Both the position numbers and the translations under genes were made by a program. The notes beneath the pieces are model-generated. The model worked only from the letters and a program-made list of their open reading frames with translations, had not been told where the DNA came from and did not search any database. From NCBI GenBank assembly GCA_013816585.1, contig JACDEE010000011.1, positions 1 through 64,000 of the forward strand: a stretch of DNA of 64,000 nt, in the 5' to 3' direction. Positions 8,618 through 16,593 of the stretch are shown here, in pieces; the stretch's first letter is position 1, and each line of letters starts with the position of its first letter. This DNA is from Sphingosinicella sp. GTDB taxonomy: Bacteria > Pseudomonadota > Alphaproteobacteria > Sphingomonadales > Sphingomonadaceae.

Positions 8618-10375
8618 CTACAGGCCGAGGCCGCGTTTGCGGCCGAGCGTCCAGTCGATGCCGCCGCCGCCCCGGACGACGCCGGACACTTGGCGGCCGA
8701 GCTGCTGTTCAAGGGTGCTCGTCCAAGGGACGAGGCGGAAGCCGAGCCCATCGTCGATCATGGCGAAGCGGCCAGACGCGAGCGCGAGGCGCTGGCGAAC
8801 GACGCCCGCGACCTTCTCGCCGGCGGCGGCCGGACGGTAGGCAAGCCCTGTCTCGCCGGCGATCTTCGCGCCACACGAGTCCAGCTCGCGCTTGCGCAGC
8901 GTGTCGATCAGGCCGCGCTCGAACACCGAGCGCTCGCCAAAGCGGCGCGCCAGTCCTTCACGGACAAGATAGTCGGTGCGTGCGTCCATCGCGCGGCGCA
9001 CCTCTGCGCCAAACCCGCCGTCCACCACGCCCGCGCCGCGCTCGATCAGGCGATGATCGAGCCAGGTCGCGCCGGGCGCCTTGATCTGCGCGGCAAGGTC
9101 GAGGTCCGACCGCGTGGTGAGCACCAACGTCGGCTTCACCTCGTCGGGCCGGCCGACGCCGCGCAACTCGACGATACCGCCAAGTTTGGGGCTATGCTCC
9201 AGCGCCTCGATGCCAGGTAGCCGGACATGATGGGTGCGGCCATCGGTGCCGTCGATCACGGCATAGGCGGTGCCGGTCAGCTCGTCGTGCAATCCCTTGT
9301 CGATCAACCGGCCGGCGATCGGCGTCTGAGGCGCGCCGCTGACGACGGCGTAGCTGTCGAGCGGCCGATCCTGCCCGCGATCCCTAAGCGCCGCGCCAAT
9401 CGTGCGGATGATGTCGCCGCGCGCTCCCAGCCCGCGCAGCTTCGCCGCAGCGCCCTCCGCCACCGCCCACTGGCCCGGCTCGCCCTCGACCGCGAGCCCC
9501 ATCGTCTCCAGATGCTGCAACCGCCCGACCATCAACCGGCGGAGGCGCGGATCGTCCGGGCCGGGTCGCTCGGGGCGCAGGTCGATCACGCCCAGCTCGT
9601 CGGCAGCGCGGCCGATCTCGCCGTCGAGCCGGGTCCAGCGCTCGGCCGTAACCTCGCGGTCGAGCGCACGCTGGACTTCGTGCTCGGGCTTCGGCCCCAG
9701 CTCGGCGAACGCCAGTTCCTCGGCACGCGAGCGCAGGCCATGGCCGATATAGTCGCGCGCCATGACGAGATCAGTGCCCGTGTCGGTGACGCCGCGCACC
9801 AGCAGATGGACGTGCGGGTTGTCGGTGTTCCAGTGATCAACCGCCACCCAATCGAGCCGCGTACCGAGGTCGGTTTCCATCTGGCGGACGAGATCGCGGG
9901 TGTATTCGCGTAAGCTCGTGAGGTCGGCCGCGTCCTCGGGCGAGACGATGATGCGGAAGTGGTGCCGGTCATCCTTGCACCGTTCGGCGAACCCGCGGTC
10001 GTCGGCGCGATCCCCGTCCGCGTCGAACATACGCGTAACCGAGCCGTCGCGGGTGACGCCTTCGCGTTTCAGATAGGCGATGTGCGCGGACAGCGGCGCC
10101 ATGCGCCGTCCGCCGACACGGTGGCGGACGGGCAATGCCTTCACCAGCACGCGCCGGCCCGATCCGAACAGGCGACTGCGCGCGAATGAGGTGCGTCCCC
10201 GTCCGAAGCTGGAGTGCCCGCGCCGGCGCGATCCGCCCCAGCCGGCGCGCTTGCCGCCGCCGCTCTTGGCGGCGACGCGCAGCACCTCCGCGACCAGGCC
10301 GCGTGCATTGCGGCCCTGCGCCGCACTACGCTTGGCCTTCCCCGGCCGGACGCGGAACTCGCCATCCTCGCTCAT
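8618..10375 (-). CDS. rlxS: Relaxase (RlxS/VirD2-like, MOBP type)
   Basis: A 585-residue DNA strand transferase expected to nick oriT and pilot the transferred strand. The basic N-terminal 80 residues precede the relaxase fold. A candidate catalytic Tyr lies in HIAYLKREG (Tyr101). HHFRIIVSPEDA (138-149) and HWNTDNPHVHLLVRG (181-195) supply the metal-binding histidines. The C-terminal half matches the DUF3363-type region of these relaxases. The start ATG at 10375 opens a 240-base gap that contains a candidate nic site. It is co-directional with traG, 18 bases away. Confidence 0.92.
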   Translation of the reverse strand: MSEDGEFRVRPGKAKRSAAQGRNARGLVAEVLRVAAKSGGGKRAGWGGSRRRGHSSFGRGRTSFARSRLFGSGRRVLVKALPVRHRVGGRRMAPLSAHIAYLKREGVTRDGSVTRMFDADGDRADDRGFAERCKDDRHHFRIIVSPEDAADLTSLREYTRDLVRQMETDLGTRLDWVAVDHWNTDNPHVHLLVRGVTDTGTDLVMARDYIGHGLRSRAEELAFAELGPKPEHEVQRALDREVTAERWTRLDGEIGRAADELGVIDLRPERPGPDDPRLRRLMVGRLQHLETMGLAVEGEPGQWAVAEGAAAKLRGLGARGDIIRTIGAALRDRGQDRPLDSYAVVSGAPQTPIAGRLIDKGLHDELTGTAYAVIDGTDGRTHHVRLPGIEALEHSPKLGGIVELRGVGRPDEVKPTLVLTTRSDLDLAAQIKAPGATWLDHRLIERGAGVVDGGFGAEVRRAMDARTDYLVREGLARRFGERSVFERGLIDTLRKRELDSCGAKIAGETGLAYRPAAAGEKVAGVVRQRLALASGRFAMIDDGLGFRLVPWTSTLEQQLGRQVSGVVRGGGGIDWTLGRKRGLGL

Positions 10376-10490
10376 CGCCGGGGCGCTTTCCGCCCGAAAC
10401 AGGCGATGGTGCCACTCCGCGCGTTGTAATTACTGGGTTTTTCGTTCCGAGCGGCACGCTCGCCGACCGATGCACCCGCATGAAGCCACG

Positions 10491-10545
10491 GAAAAGCCTC
10501 GGCTTTTCGGCGAATGGGGGTGTGCCTTGTATCTTGCCCTCGTCT
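10491..10545. other. Candidate oriT / nic region upstream of relaxase
   Basis: The 238-base gap between the relaxase and lytic transglycosylase genes contains a perfect 8-bp inverted repeat (GAAAAGCC, 2-base loop, GGCTTTTC; 10491-10508). It is followed 22 bases later by ATCTTGCCC (10531-10539). That core differs by one base from the IncP/RP4-type nic core ATCCTG-CCC used by MOBP relaxases. Position next to the relaxase gene supports it. The match is short and was judged by eye, so this is a hypothesis. The repeat could also be a terminator stem. Confidence 0.35.
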
Positions 10546-10613
10546 GTCCCTGCCGTTTTCTCCCTCTCCAGCCACTATGCTGCTTCGGACGGATGATGGG
10601 GGCGACAGGCGGA

Positions 10614-11525
10614 TCATTGCGGTCGGCCCGCGTGAACGCGGGACACGAACAGCGTATCGCGCGGCGCATCGGAGGACGGATCGTCGGTGCGAACGTCACC
10701 GGAGCCGAGGCGGTTGGACTGCGGTTGAGTCGCAGCTTCGCCGTTGCTGGATCGCGGATCAACGGCATCTGGATCGGCACTCGCTATGCGGACGAAAAGC
10801 GCCGCACGACGCCATGCGAAGGGGTCGGGCGGCGCACTCACCGCTACCTCCGCCGCGCCCGGCGTGCCGGCGATCGGCAGGAGTTGGGCGAGGTAGCCAA
10901 CCGTCTCGGCCGGCAACGGACGGCCGCGCGACAGATAGTCGTCGTAGCGGCCCGGCCCGGCATTGTAGGCCGCCAGCATCGCGCGTGCGTTGCCGTAGCG
11001 GTCGTGCATCTCGCGCAGATAGGCCGCGCCCGCCATGATGTTGTCGCGCACATCGAACGGATCAGGGCCGAGGCCGTAGCGCGCGCGAAGTCCGGCCCAG
11101 GTCGCGGGCATGATCTGCATCAAGCCCATCGCCCCGGCGCGTGAAACCGCGCGGGCATTCCCCCCGCTCTCGACGCGCATCACCGCCCAAATCCACGCTT
11201 CGGGGATACCGAACCGCCGCGCGGCATCGGCGACATGAGCGGTGTAGGGATGAACGGCCGCCGATCGTGTGGCCGACCTATCCTGCGCCAAACCCGCAAC
11301 AGGCGCAGCGCCACTGGACAGCAGCACGACGGCAAGCGCCACCGCCGATCCGGCTCCGCTCCGCCGCCAGCCTGCCAGCGTACTCGCTGCGGTAAAGGGT
11401 GCGCGCGATGCGCCGGCTTTCGGCCGCCCTTGACCTTCGCTGCGCGCCCCGGCCGGCCTGCAACCGAGCGGGACGAAGGGATGAGACGGTCTTCCCGCGA
11501 ACAAAGGGATGAGGAGCAAACGCAC
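10614..11525 (-). CDS. Lytic transglycosylase, conjugation-associated
   Basis: An SLT-type lytic transglycosylase expected to open peptidoglycan locally for the T4SS. The catalytic Glu lies in AWIWAVMRVESGGNARAVS. The family blocks GAMGLMQIMPATW and NIMAGAAYLREMHDRYG, then LAAYNAGPGRYDDY, follow in order. Upstream, a hydrophobic stretch (GSAVALAVVLLSSGAAP) looks like a signal sequence. The chosen start is a GTG at 11525, just after the DUF736 stop. No nearer ATG precedes the signal sequence, so the start is uncertain. Confidence 0.85.
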   Translation of the reverse strand: MRLLLIPLFAGRPSHPFVPLGCRPAGARSEGQGRPKAGASRAPFTAASTLAGWRRSGAGSAVALAVVLLSSGAAPVAGLAQDRSATRSAAVHPYTAHVADAARRFGIPEAWIWAVMRVESGGNARAVSRAGAMGLMQIMPATWAGLRARYGLGPDPFDVRDNIMAGAAYLREMHDRYGNARAMLAAYNAGPGRYDDYLSRGRPLPAETVGYLAQLLPIAGTPGAAEVAVSAPPDPFAWRRAALFVRIASADPDAVDPRSSNGEAATQPQSNRLGSGDVRTDDPSSDAPRDTLFVSRVHAGRPQ

Positions 11526-11529
11526 GGGC

Positions 11530-11862
11530 TCAGTCCTGCTCGCGCGATTTCGGCTGGCGGTTCCAGCGCAGAGACCAGGCCGACTTGTCGTTGCCGTTCT
11601 GAAACAGCGCGGCGCGGATCGGCTGCGCAAAGGCGGGATCGTCGATGCGCAGCGAGACGTAATCCCCGGCGCGCTCGCCGCTTTCGTTCCAACCGGCGCC
11701 GATCTCCGGGCCTTCGCTGTCGCCGCGGTGGACGCGCCAGTCAGGCGCCTTGTCGGCGTCGCTCTGCTCGGCGGGAACGATGGAGATGCGGATGTCGAGC
11801 GTCGCCGTCTCGACAATGCCTTCGAAGCCGTTGGCGGTGCGGAAGAAGCTGCCGATCTGCAT
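11530..11862 (-). CDS. DUF736 family protein
   Basis: A 110-residue protein starting MQIGSFFRTANGFEG and containing the DUF736 features DIRISIVPAE, a KAPDWRVHRG turn, and EIGAGWNESG followed by DYVSLRIDDPAF. DUF736 proteins are common in alphaproteobacterial conjugative elements. Their function is not established. A second DUF736 gene lies at 16594-16893. The gene sits between traF and the transglycosylase and is probably co-transcribed. Confidence 0.9.
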   Translation of the reverse strand: MQIGSFFRTANGFEGIVETATLDIRISIVPAEQSDADKAPDWRVHRGDSEGPEIGAGWNESGERAGDYVSLRIDDPAFAQPIRAALFQNGNDKSAWSLRWNRQPKSREQD

Positions 11863-11898
11863 GATGATCTCCTGTGGGTTGGCAGTTGGGAAAGCTGG

Positions 11899-12444
11899 TC
11901 AGCGCCAGGTGAGCGGAGCATCGGGGGTGTTGCGGGTGAGGATCGGCGTGGCGCGGCCGAGCACGCTCGAGGCTGGCAACGGGCCAAAATAGCGGCCGTC
12001 CATGCTGTCGGCGTGATCGGGATTGAGCATCAACAGCTCGCCGGCGCGCAGCGTGCGGCAGCCCTGCCAGACCGGCAGCGGGCGGCCCATGCCGTCACGC
12101 TCGCGGGCGACGACGACGGGCCGTGCATCGACGCTCACGACGGTGCCGATCCTGCACACCCGCTGCCCCGGTTTGGCCGCGACATGCTTCAACAGAGGCA
12201 CTCGCTCGCCGAGATAGCCGCGTTCCGCCAGCCACCGCGCCAGCGGCGCGGGCGGCGTCACGGCGACCAGCGCGCCGTGCGGCGGATTGGACAACGGTTC
12301 GATCCGGTAGAGTCCGATCGGCGCGCTCGCGCTCGCGTTCCAGACGACGCGCGGGAGCGGGTCGAACACCGCCACGGCTGCGAACGACACGCCGAACAGC
12401 GACGCGATGGAGACCGTAGCAATGGCCCATCCACGGCGCGTCAT
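11899..12444 (-). CDS. traF: TraF, S26-family conjugal pilin peptidase
   Basis: A 181-residue membrane-anchored serine peptidase with an N-terminal TM segment (GWAIATVSIASLFGVSFAAVA). Signal-peptidase-like blocks follow: NASASAPIGLYRI with the candidate catalytic Ser, LLKHVAAKPGQRVCR with the Lys, and LLMLNPDHADSMDGRYFGPL. In RP4-like systems TraF processes and cyclises the TrbC pilin. The start ATG at 12444 overlaps the upstream stop by four bases (ATGA). The longer frame from 12543 would duplicate coding sequence of the DUF2840 gene. Confidence 0.92.
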   Translation of the reverse strand: MTRRGWAIATVSIASLFGVSFAAVAVFDPLPRVVWNASASAPIGLYRIEPLSNPPHGALVAVTPPAPLARWLAERGYLGERVPLLKHVAAKPGQRVCRIGTVVSVDARPVVVARERDGMGRPLPVWQGCRTLRAGELLMLNPDHADSMDGRYFGPLPASSVLGRATPILTRNTPDAPLTWR

Positions 12445-12947
12445 CCTTCGATCTCCCGGCGCTTTAGCCAGGCGCGATGACGCTCCAGCGTGTAGGGGCG
12501 CGGCTGATGTCCGGCGGCGATGCGGTTGTGGACGTGCCGCCAATGGTCGGGCGCGGCGTCGCAGGGATCGACGCCGGCCGCCTCGGTCGCGTCGATCGCG
12601 GCGAGCACTTGGCTAACTTTGGGCCAGCCCTCGATCTTGAGCAGGATGTCGCCGCCAGGCCGGACGAACGGAAGCGTTGTGAAGCGCTCCCCGGCACCGA
12701 CCGCGCGCACGATGTCGATGCGCGAGCTGACCGTGCCATAGTTGTTCGCCGCCCAGCGGACGAACGCGAAGATGGCGCCGGGACGGAAGCGGACGATGCG
12801 GCGGCGGCGGTCCACGATCTCGTCCACCGCGACGCGGCCGAACCTGATCCAGTGCTCGACCCGCTTCTCGATCCAGGTCAATTCGACGCGCGTCATGCCG
12901 TCGTCGGATGGCTGGCGGTGGCGCATGGGTGACGGCGGGACGCTCAT
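12441..12947 (-). CDS. DUF2840 domain protein
   Basis: A 168-residue protein with the DUF2840 pattern TRVELTWIEKRVEHWIRFGR, then RFRPGAIFAFVRWAANNYGT and a C-terminal HRAWLKRREIEG. It regularly precedes traF in alphaproteobacterial ICEs, and its biochemical role is not known. The start ATG at 12947 overlaps the stop of the upstream HTH gene by four bases. MTRVELTW further in (residue 18) is an alternative start. Confidence 0.85.
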   Translation of the reverse strand: MSVPPSPMRHRQPSDDGMTRVELTWIEKRVEHWIRFGRVAVDEIVDRRRRIVRFRPGAIFAFVRWAANNYGTVSSRIDIVRAVGAGERFTTLPFVRPGGDILLKIEGWPKVSQVLAAIDATEAAGVDPCDAAPDHWRHVHNRIAAGHQPRPYTLERHRAWLKRREIEG

Positions 12948-13210
12948 CGCCGGCTCCGCGCAATGGCCGAGTCCGCGCGGGGCATAAGGTCGTCCTGCCC
13001 CGGATCGGAGGTCGAATGCTTGATGCCGATGTCGGCCCAGGCGCGCAGGTCATCGACGGAATAGACCACCCGGCCGCCGATCCGGCGGTAAGCCGGGCCG
13101 GTCCCGAAATAACGGTGCTTCTCCAGGGTGCGCCCCGAGAGGCCGAGGAAGCGCGCGGCCTCCGGCGTGCGCAGGAAGCGGGGCGGCAGATTAGTGGGCG
13201 TATCGGACAA
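12944..13210 (-). CDS. AlpA-like helix-turn-helix DNA-binding protein (TTG start)
   Basis: An 88-residue MerR/AlpA-type HTH protein: FLRTPEAARFLGLSGRTLEKHR is followed by the beta wing region YRRIGGRVVYSVDDLRAW. I place the start at a TTG (13210) because AGGAG lies 7 bases upstream and the protein then begins LSDTPTNLPPRFLRTP, right at the domain. The frame is open to 13309, but that extension has no ribosome site I can see. It heads the DUF2840-traF-DUF736-transglycosylase run and is a plausible regulator or excisionase-like factor. Confidence 0.85.
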   Translation of the reverse strand: MSDTPTNLPPRFLRTPEAARFLGLSGRTLEKHRYFGTGPAYRRIGGRVVYSVDDLRAWADIGIKHSTSDPGQDDLMPRADSAIARSRR

Positions 13211-13340
13211 GTGACGGCTCCTGCGGGCGGTGGCGGCAGGAGGCGAAACTGGCAGGGCAAAGGCGGCTGCGTAGGGTATGAACATGTGCGGCTGCACGGA
13301 TGCGACCACCCCCTACAGGGTGTCGGCTGAAGGGGACGGG

Positions 13341-14009
13341 TCAGCGAATACGGAGCAGCTTACGATAGTCGCCGTTCATCATCGCCATGCCGTCGCGGAC
13401 CAACCGCACGACGAACGAACGCGAAGCGGACATCTTCCAATCGCTCGCGGATAGCTTGGTAGCCTCCTCGCGCCCCAGCTCCGCCGCGATCTCGCGATAG
13501 GTCGCGCCGCCGTGGCGCAGGTCGAGCGCGCGGAGAATCAGTTCTAGTCGGGCCAGTCGGTAGGCCGTGAGCGGCCACCCGCGCGGCAGCGGTCCCGCAG
13601 CACGGCCGAGCAGACGGCGATGGAAGCGCAACAGGCTGGCGATCCGCGTGAGGAAATCCTTGTCGAGCGGGATGACGGCTGCGAGCGGCCGGCCGGGCGT
13701 CGGGTCGCGCAACCACAGCCGATGCTCGCCGGCCGTATCAGCGACGACAACATGGCGTCCGTCGATCCCGGCCAAGTCTGCAAGTAGCGCGCCGAGCGCG
13801 CGCGGATCGACGGGGATGGCGGTTTCGAATCCGTCTGGCGCGGCGTCGAGAATGACCGTGACGGCGGTCAGCTCCGGACGCCAGGCTACCGGGTCTGAAA
13901 GGTCATCCGGTGCCGTGGCGAAAGGACAACCCCCATCGCCGCGCGAACGCCGACTCGGCGGCGTTCTTCGCGACGGCGCCGTTCGCGATGCGTTGCTGCA
14001 TCTGCGCAT
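13341..14009 (-). CDS. DUF2285-type protein, C-terminal part of a frame-shifted gene
   Basis: The conserved portion runs from about 13930 down to 13341: DDLSDPVAWRPELTAVTVIL, an RFHRRLLGRAAGPLPRGW block and a DNA-binding-like end (REIAAELGREEA and SFVVRLVRDGMAMM). The first 28 or so residues of this frame (Arg/Ser-rich) are out-of-frame shadow of the upstream DUF6499 part. No good start codon exists after the overlap. In relatives the two domains are usually one protein. Here they are separated by a +1 shift at C13930-C13934. See the finding on this site. Confidence 0.7.
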   Translation of the reverse strand: MRRCSNASRTAPSRRTPPSRRSRGDGGCPFATAPDDLSDPVAWRPELTAVTVILDAAPDGFETAIPVDPRALGALLADLAGIDGRHVVVADTAGEHRLWLRDPTPGRPLAAVIPLDKDFLTRIASLLRFHRRLLGRAAGPLPRGWPLTAYRLARLELILRALDLRHGGATYREIAAELGREEATKLSASDWKMSASRSFVVRLVRDGMAMMNGDYRKLLRIR

Positions 14010-14124
14010 GTTCGGCGCGATAGGTGTGGTTTCGCCGTAGGAACTCGGCGGCTATATCGGCGCGCCCGAGCGCGTCGGCGATTCCACCGGCGCCTCGCTG
14101 GCGACGCCCCGACGGTGTCGGCAT
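13903..14124 (-). CDS. DUF6499-type protein, N-terminal part of the same frame-shifted gene
   Basis: A 73-residue frame starting MPTPSGRRQRGAGG at 14124, with GGGAGG-like Shine-Dalgarno sequence upstream. It contains the DUF6499-like signature DIAAEFLRRNHTYRAEH and ends ARRWGLSFRHGTG. Removing one base from the five-C run (13930-13934) would turn the junction into ARRWGCPFATAPDD and join it to the DUF2285 frame. As it stands the product is a short protein lacking the DNA-binding part. Confidence 0.65.
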   Translation of the reverse strand: MPTPSGRRQRGAGGIADALGRADIAAEFLRRNHTYRAEHAQMQQRIANGAVAKNAAESAFARRWGLSFRHGTG

Positions 14125-14270
14125 TGCATCCTCCCAACCGCGCTCCTGCGCGGATTTCAGAAGGTGAGGATCAACAGGCCGCCTCACGCATGATAGCGCT
14201 AAGGTTGCGCTTAACCATGCCGGGCACGCTGCGGCGACAGCGCCGGAATGATTCCAAAACGGATTGAAAC

Positions 14271-14543
14271 TTAACACTTTAGCGGACGCTCGCAGCCGAG
14301 CAGATGGGCGTAGCCCACCTCCGTCATCCATCGCGCACGGGCAAGATGGCTGTCGTGCATGGTCTTCGCTCGCTGCGGCTCGGCAGCCGGGTCCACGCCA
14401 AGGATGGCGGCGGTTGTCTTGCGCCAATCGGCCCCGTCATCATCGGCGTCCAGCAGTCGCAAATAGACCGTGAGATGCCTTTCGTCATATGCCGTAAGCT
14501 GCGATACCTCCGGCGCGCGATCCGCGAATTGGCTGGTGCTCAT
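14271..14543 (-). CDS. Small conserved ICE protein (annotated with the DUF2285 group in relatives)
   Basis: A 90-residue protein with the pattern LTAYDERHLTVYLRLLDAD followed by GADWRKTTAAILGVDP and HLARARWMTEVGYAHLL. I recognise this pattern from small proteins that sit near DUF6499/DUF2285 genes in alphaproteobacterial conjugative elements. Its function is unknown. It is divergent from the XRE gene at 14713, with an inverted repeat between them that could control both. Confidence 0.7.
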   Translation of the reverse strand: MSTSQFADRAPEVSQLTAYDERHLTVYLRLLDADDDGADWRKTTAAILGVDPAAEPQRAKTMHDSHLARARWMTEVGYAHLLGCERPLKC

Positions 14544-14657
14544 GGCGCCCCCGGCATGTTGCCCGTTAACCAGTTTAGCTCAAATTACAGAACCGGATAC
14601 GCGCGAGTCCTGCATCGTTAGACGCACCTTCCGCAGTGACCGATGACGCGTTCCAGC

Positions 14658-14697
14658 CGATACAACTCATATGGGATAAACCGGATGAGATGTATCG
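14658..14697. promoter_or_regulatory. Inverted repeat, candidate operator of the XRE gene
   Basis: Arms CGATACAACTCAT (14658-14670) and ATGAGATGTATCG (14685-14697) match at 12 of 13 positions as an inverted repeat, separated by 14 bases. The site ends 15 bases before the XRE ATG, in the divergent gap with the small gene at 14271-14543. This is where an autoregulatory repressor would be expected to bind. Binding itself is inferred. Confidence 0.5.
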
Positions 14698-14712
14698 TCC
14701 AGCTTCGCGCGC

Positions 14713-14940
14713 ATGGACATGCGCCGCCTCGTGGGATTGAACTTTGCCAAGCTGAGAAAGGATAAGGGCTTTACCCAGGAGCGCTTTGCCGAGACGTCTG
14801 GCTTTACCCAACAGTATGTCAGCGATCTGGAGCGCGGCCGGCGCAATCCAACCGTCGTCACCTTGTTTCACTTGGCGTCGGCGCTCGGCGTCACGCCTGC
14901 CGATCTTGTCGCCAAGATCGATCCGTCCGAGACTGACTAG
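14713..14940 (+). CDS. XRE-family helix-turn-helix regulator
   Basis: A 75-residue single-domain HTH protein: LRKDKGFTQERFAETSGFTQ is followed by YVSDLERGRRNPTVVTLFHL and a last helix ALGVTPADLVAKI. It fits the Cro/C1 (HTH_3) fold almost end to end. A second in-frame ATG lies two codons in (14719). It is the only plus-strand gene among the transfer genes, so it is a candidate master switch. The inverted repeat just upstream supports autoregulation. Confidence 0.9.
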   Translation: MDMRRLVGLNFAKLRKDKGFTQERFAETSGFTQQYVSDLERGRRNPTVVTLFHLASALGVTPADLVAKIDPSETD

Positions 14941-15061
14941 CTTCGCAGAACTTGAGCGCGAGCCGGGCGGCAGCCCGGCGAGCGCGTTTGCGGCCGAGCG
15001 GACCTTGGGACGCGCCGCCGCCGCCGATCAAGCGCAGTGGATCGGCCCGAAAATGGCGAAG

Positions 15062-15090
15062 CCGCAGGGCCGGAAACTCCGGCCCTGCGG
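15062..15090 (-). terminator. Hairpin downstream of the DUF932 gene
   Basis: A perfect 12-bp stem (CCGCAGGGCCGG / CCGGCCCTGCGG) with a 5-base loop, placed 10 bases after the DUF932 stop on the minus strand. No clear U tract follows, so it may terminate weakly or protect the mRNA 3' end. Confidence 0.55.
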
Positions 15091-15099
15091 TAGTTATGG

Positions 15100-15942
15100 T
15101 CAGGCAGCTTTGAGGCGCTGCATCCCTTCGGCCAGCGTCCACAGCGCGCGGTTGAGCGTCACATTCTGGTCGATGCCGTTGATCGCGCGGGTCTGGCTGC
15201 GGCGAATATGGCCCTCGGCATTGCGCTTGCTGCCATGCAGACCGCCCCGAACGACATTCTCCTGAATGACGTTGAACGTGGTCCACAGGCTGCGGTCCAC
15301 ATCCTCGCGGCGGCGCGGCTCGATGATCTGCTCGGGCCGAACCGGGCTTTCATCGTCGCCGTAGCGGGCGACAAGGCTTACCTCGCCAAGCAAGCGCTGC
15401 TCGTCCGGCGAAAGCTGGATCGCCTTCATCGACTCGCTGGCATCGATCAGGCGGTGGAAGTCCTCGGCGACGGTGAATACGCCCTCGATAATATCGTGCT
15501 CGATATTGCCTTTATGCGGCACACGGACTTCCTCGAACCGCTCACCCGCGATCATGCTGTTGGTGCAGACGAACCGCAGCATCCCGGCAAACATCTGATA
15601 AGCGCTGGTCCCGTCATGGCTGTTCACGATGATGACTTCGGCGGCCTCCGGCTTGCCGATGCCGTCGTCCCGGCGCAGGCGGAGCATATGCTTGGCATGG
15701 CCGTGGCGGCTGCCGTCGCGGGGAACCGACTGGACCGCGAAGAACGGCGACCAACCTTCCCGGCGTAGCCCCTCTACGATGTCGATGGTCGGGACATAGA
15801 CGTAGCGATCCGACCGGCTGTCGTGCGCTTCGCGGGCAAAGATGGACGGGACGTGCCGATACAGCGCCTCGTTGTCGAGCGGCTCCCGACCGCTGATCTG
15901 ATGGGCGTTGCGGCCGAACCGGGTGGCAAGCTGGTAGTGCAT
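15100..15942 (-). CDS. DUF932 domain protein
   Basis: A 280-residue protein with the DUF932 layout. It has NALQ-like N-terminal turns (NEALYRHVPSIFAREAH) and the core EGWSPFFAVQSVPRDGSRHG. The repeated NSHDGTSAYQMFAGMLRFVC and TNSMIAGERF blocks follow, and the C-terminus is helical. DUF932 proteins are frequent on mobile elements of Proteobacteria and related to phage/plasmid LGT_TIGR03299-like proteins. Their role is not established, though an antirestriction-like link is often suspected. The gene carries a structured leader of about 205 bases nearly the same as that of the ParB gene. Confidence 0.85.
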   Translation of the reverse strand: MHYQLATRFGRNAHQISGREPLDNEALYRHVPSIFAREAHDSRSDRYVYVPTIDIVEGLRREGWSPFFAVQSVPRDGSRHGHAKHMLRLRRDDGIGKPEAAEVIIVNSHDGTSAYQMFAGMLRFVCTNSMIAGERFEEVRVPHKGNIEHDIIEGVFTVAEDFHRLIDASESMKAIQLSPDEQRLLGEVSLVARYGDDESPVRPEQIIEPRRREDVDRSLWTTFNVIQENVVRGGLHGSKRNAEGHIRRSQTRAINGIDQNVTLNRALWTLAEGMQRLKAA

Positions 15943-15948
15943 CTGGGC

Positions 15949-16154
15949 CTCCTTGGGCTTGGGTTTCCGCGCAGCGGAGCGCCGCGCTGAAACCCTGCCC
16001 GTCGGCGAGACCGGGGGTGCAAACGGAACGCGGCTTCGCGGGGAACCGGCTGCACGGAACGCGCTCGCGCGTGGAGGAAGCTGGGCGGAAGCCGCTTGAA
16101 GTGCGCAGGGGGCGGAGCCCCAAGCACCGCGCCGCGCGCGGCACCAACCAACAA
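15949..16154 (-). repeat. Structured leader repeat, copy A (5' of DUF932)
   Basis: This stretch is largely identical to 19662-19866, and each copy lies immediately upstream of a minus-strand gene. Blocks such as CTGCCCGTCGGCGAGACCGG, CGCGGGGAACCGGCTGCAC and AAGCTGGGCGGAAGCCGCT are shared exactly. Read on the minus strand it contains a strong hairpin with GGGTTTC / GAAACCC arms and GC-rich inner pairs, ending about 13 bases before the AAGGAG ribosome site. It is likely a 5' untranslated regulatory leader. Confidence 0.75.
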
Positions 16155-16206
16155 CTCTCTTGCCATTCGTTCTTGTTTTGATCGAGATGGACGACGAGGA
16201 GTCGTT

Positions 16207-16536
16207 ATGAGCATTACGATCACGGGACAGCCCGGCCAGCGCATCGGAGTAGCCGGAGACATCACCACCACGTTGCGGGTGCCGTATGACGAAGTGGAAG
16301 AACGCTTCCTGCTGGCGGCAAGTGACGGCTCGCTGATCGAAGGTCGACTCGAAGCCGAGGCGGACCGCTTCGACTTCCGGGTCATCGTCGATGGTGCCGG
16401 CATCTCCCGCGTCGAATGTGGCGAGCTGACGCTGGATTGGACCGTCGAGTGGGTCACGATCGCACCCTATGATGCCGGCGCGTTGGTTGATCGCAGCATT
16501 GAGCCATTGCCGCTGCTCGATCTGCTCGCCAGCTAA
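16207..16536 (+). CDS. Hypothetical protein
   Basis: A 109-residue acidic protein (MSITITGQPGQRIGVAGDIT) with GAGGAG 5 bases before the ATG, so translation is likely. Alternating hydrophobic residues suggest a mostly beta fold (TTTLRVPYDEVEERFLLAA, then FRVIVDGAGISRVECGELTL). I do not recognise the family. It is divergent from DUF932 and faces the second DUF736 gene. Confidence 0.6.
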   Translation: MSITITGQPGQRIGVAGDITTTLRVPYDEVEERFLLAASDGSLIEGRLEAEADRFDFRVIVDGAGISRVECGELTLDWTVEWVTIAPYDAGALVDRSIEPLPLLDLLAS

Positions 16537-16593
16537 TCCGTTCTTCGAAGCAGCACGAACGCCCCGCTCGGGTGAGCGAGGCGTCGTTGCGGG

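Noticed and set aside
6785-9913. Long plus-strand frames opposite traG and the relaxase (for example 6785-7963 and 8021-9220)
   Set aside because: They are antisense to well-supported genes, rich in Arg/Ala/Gly, and show no family motif; chance ORFs in GC-rich DNA.
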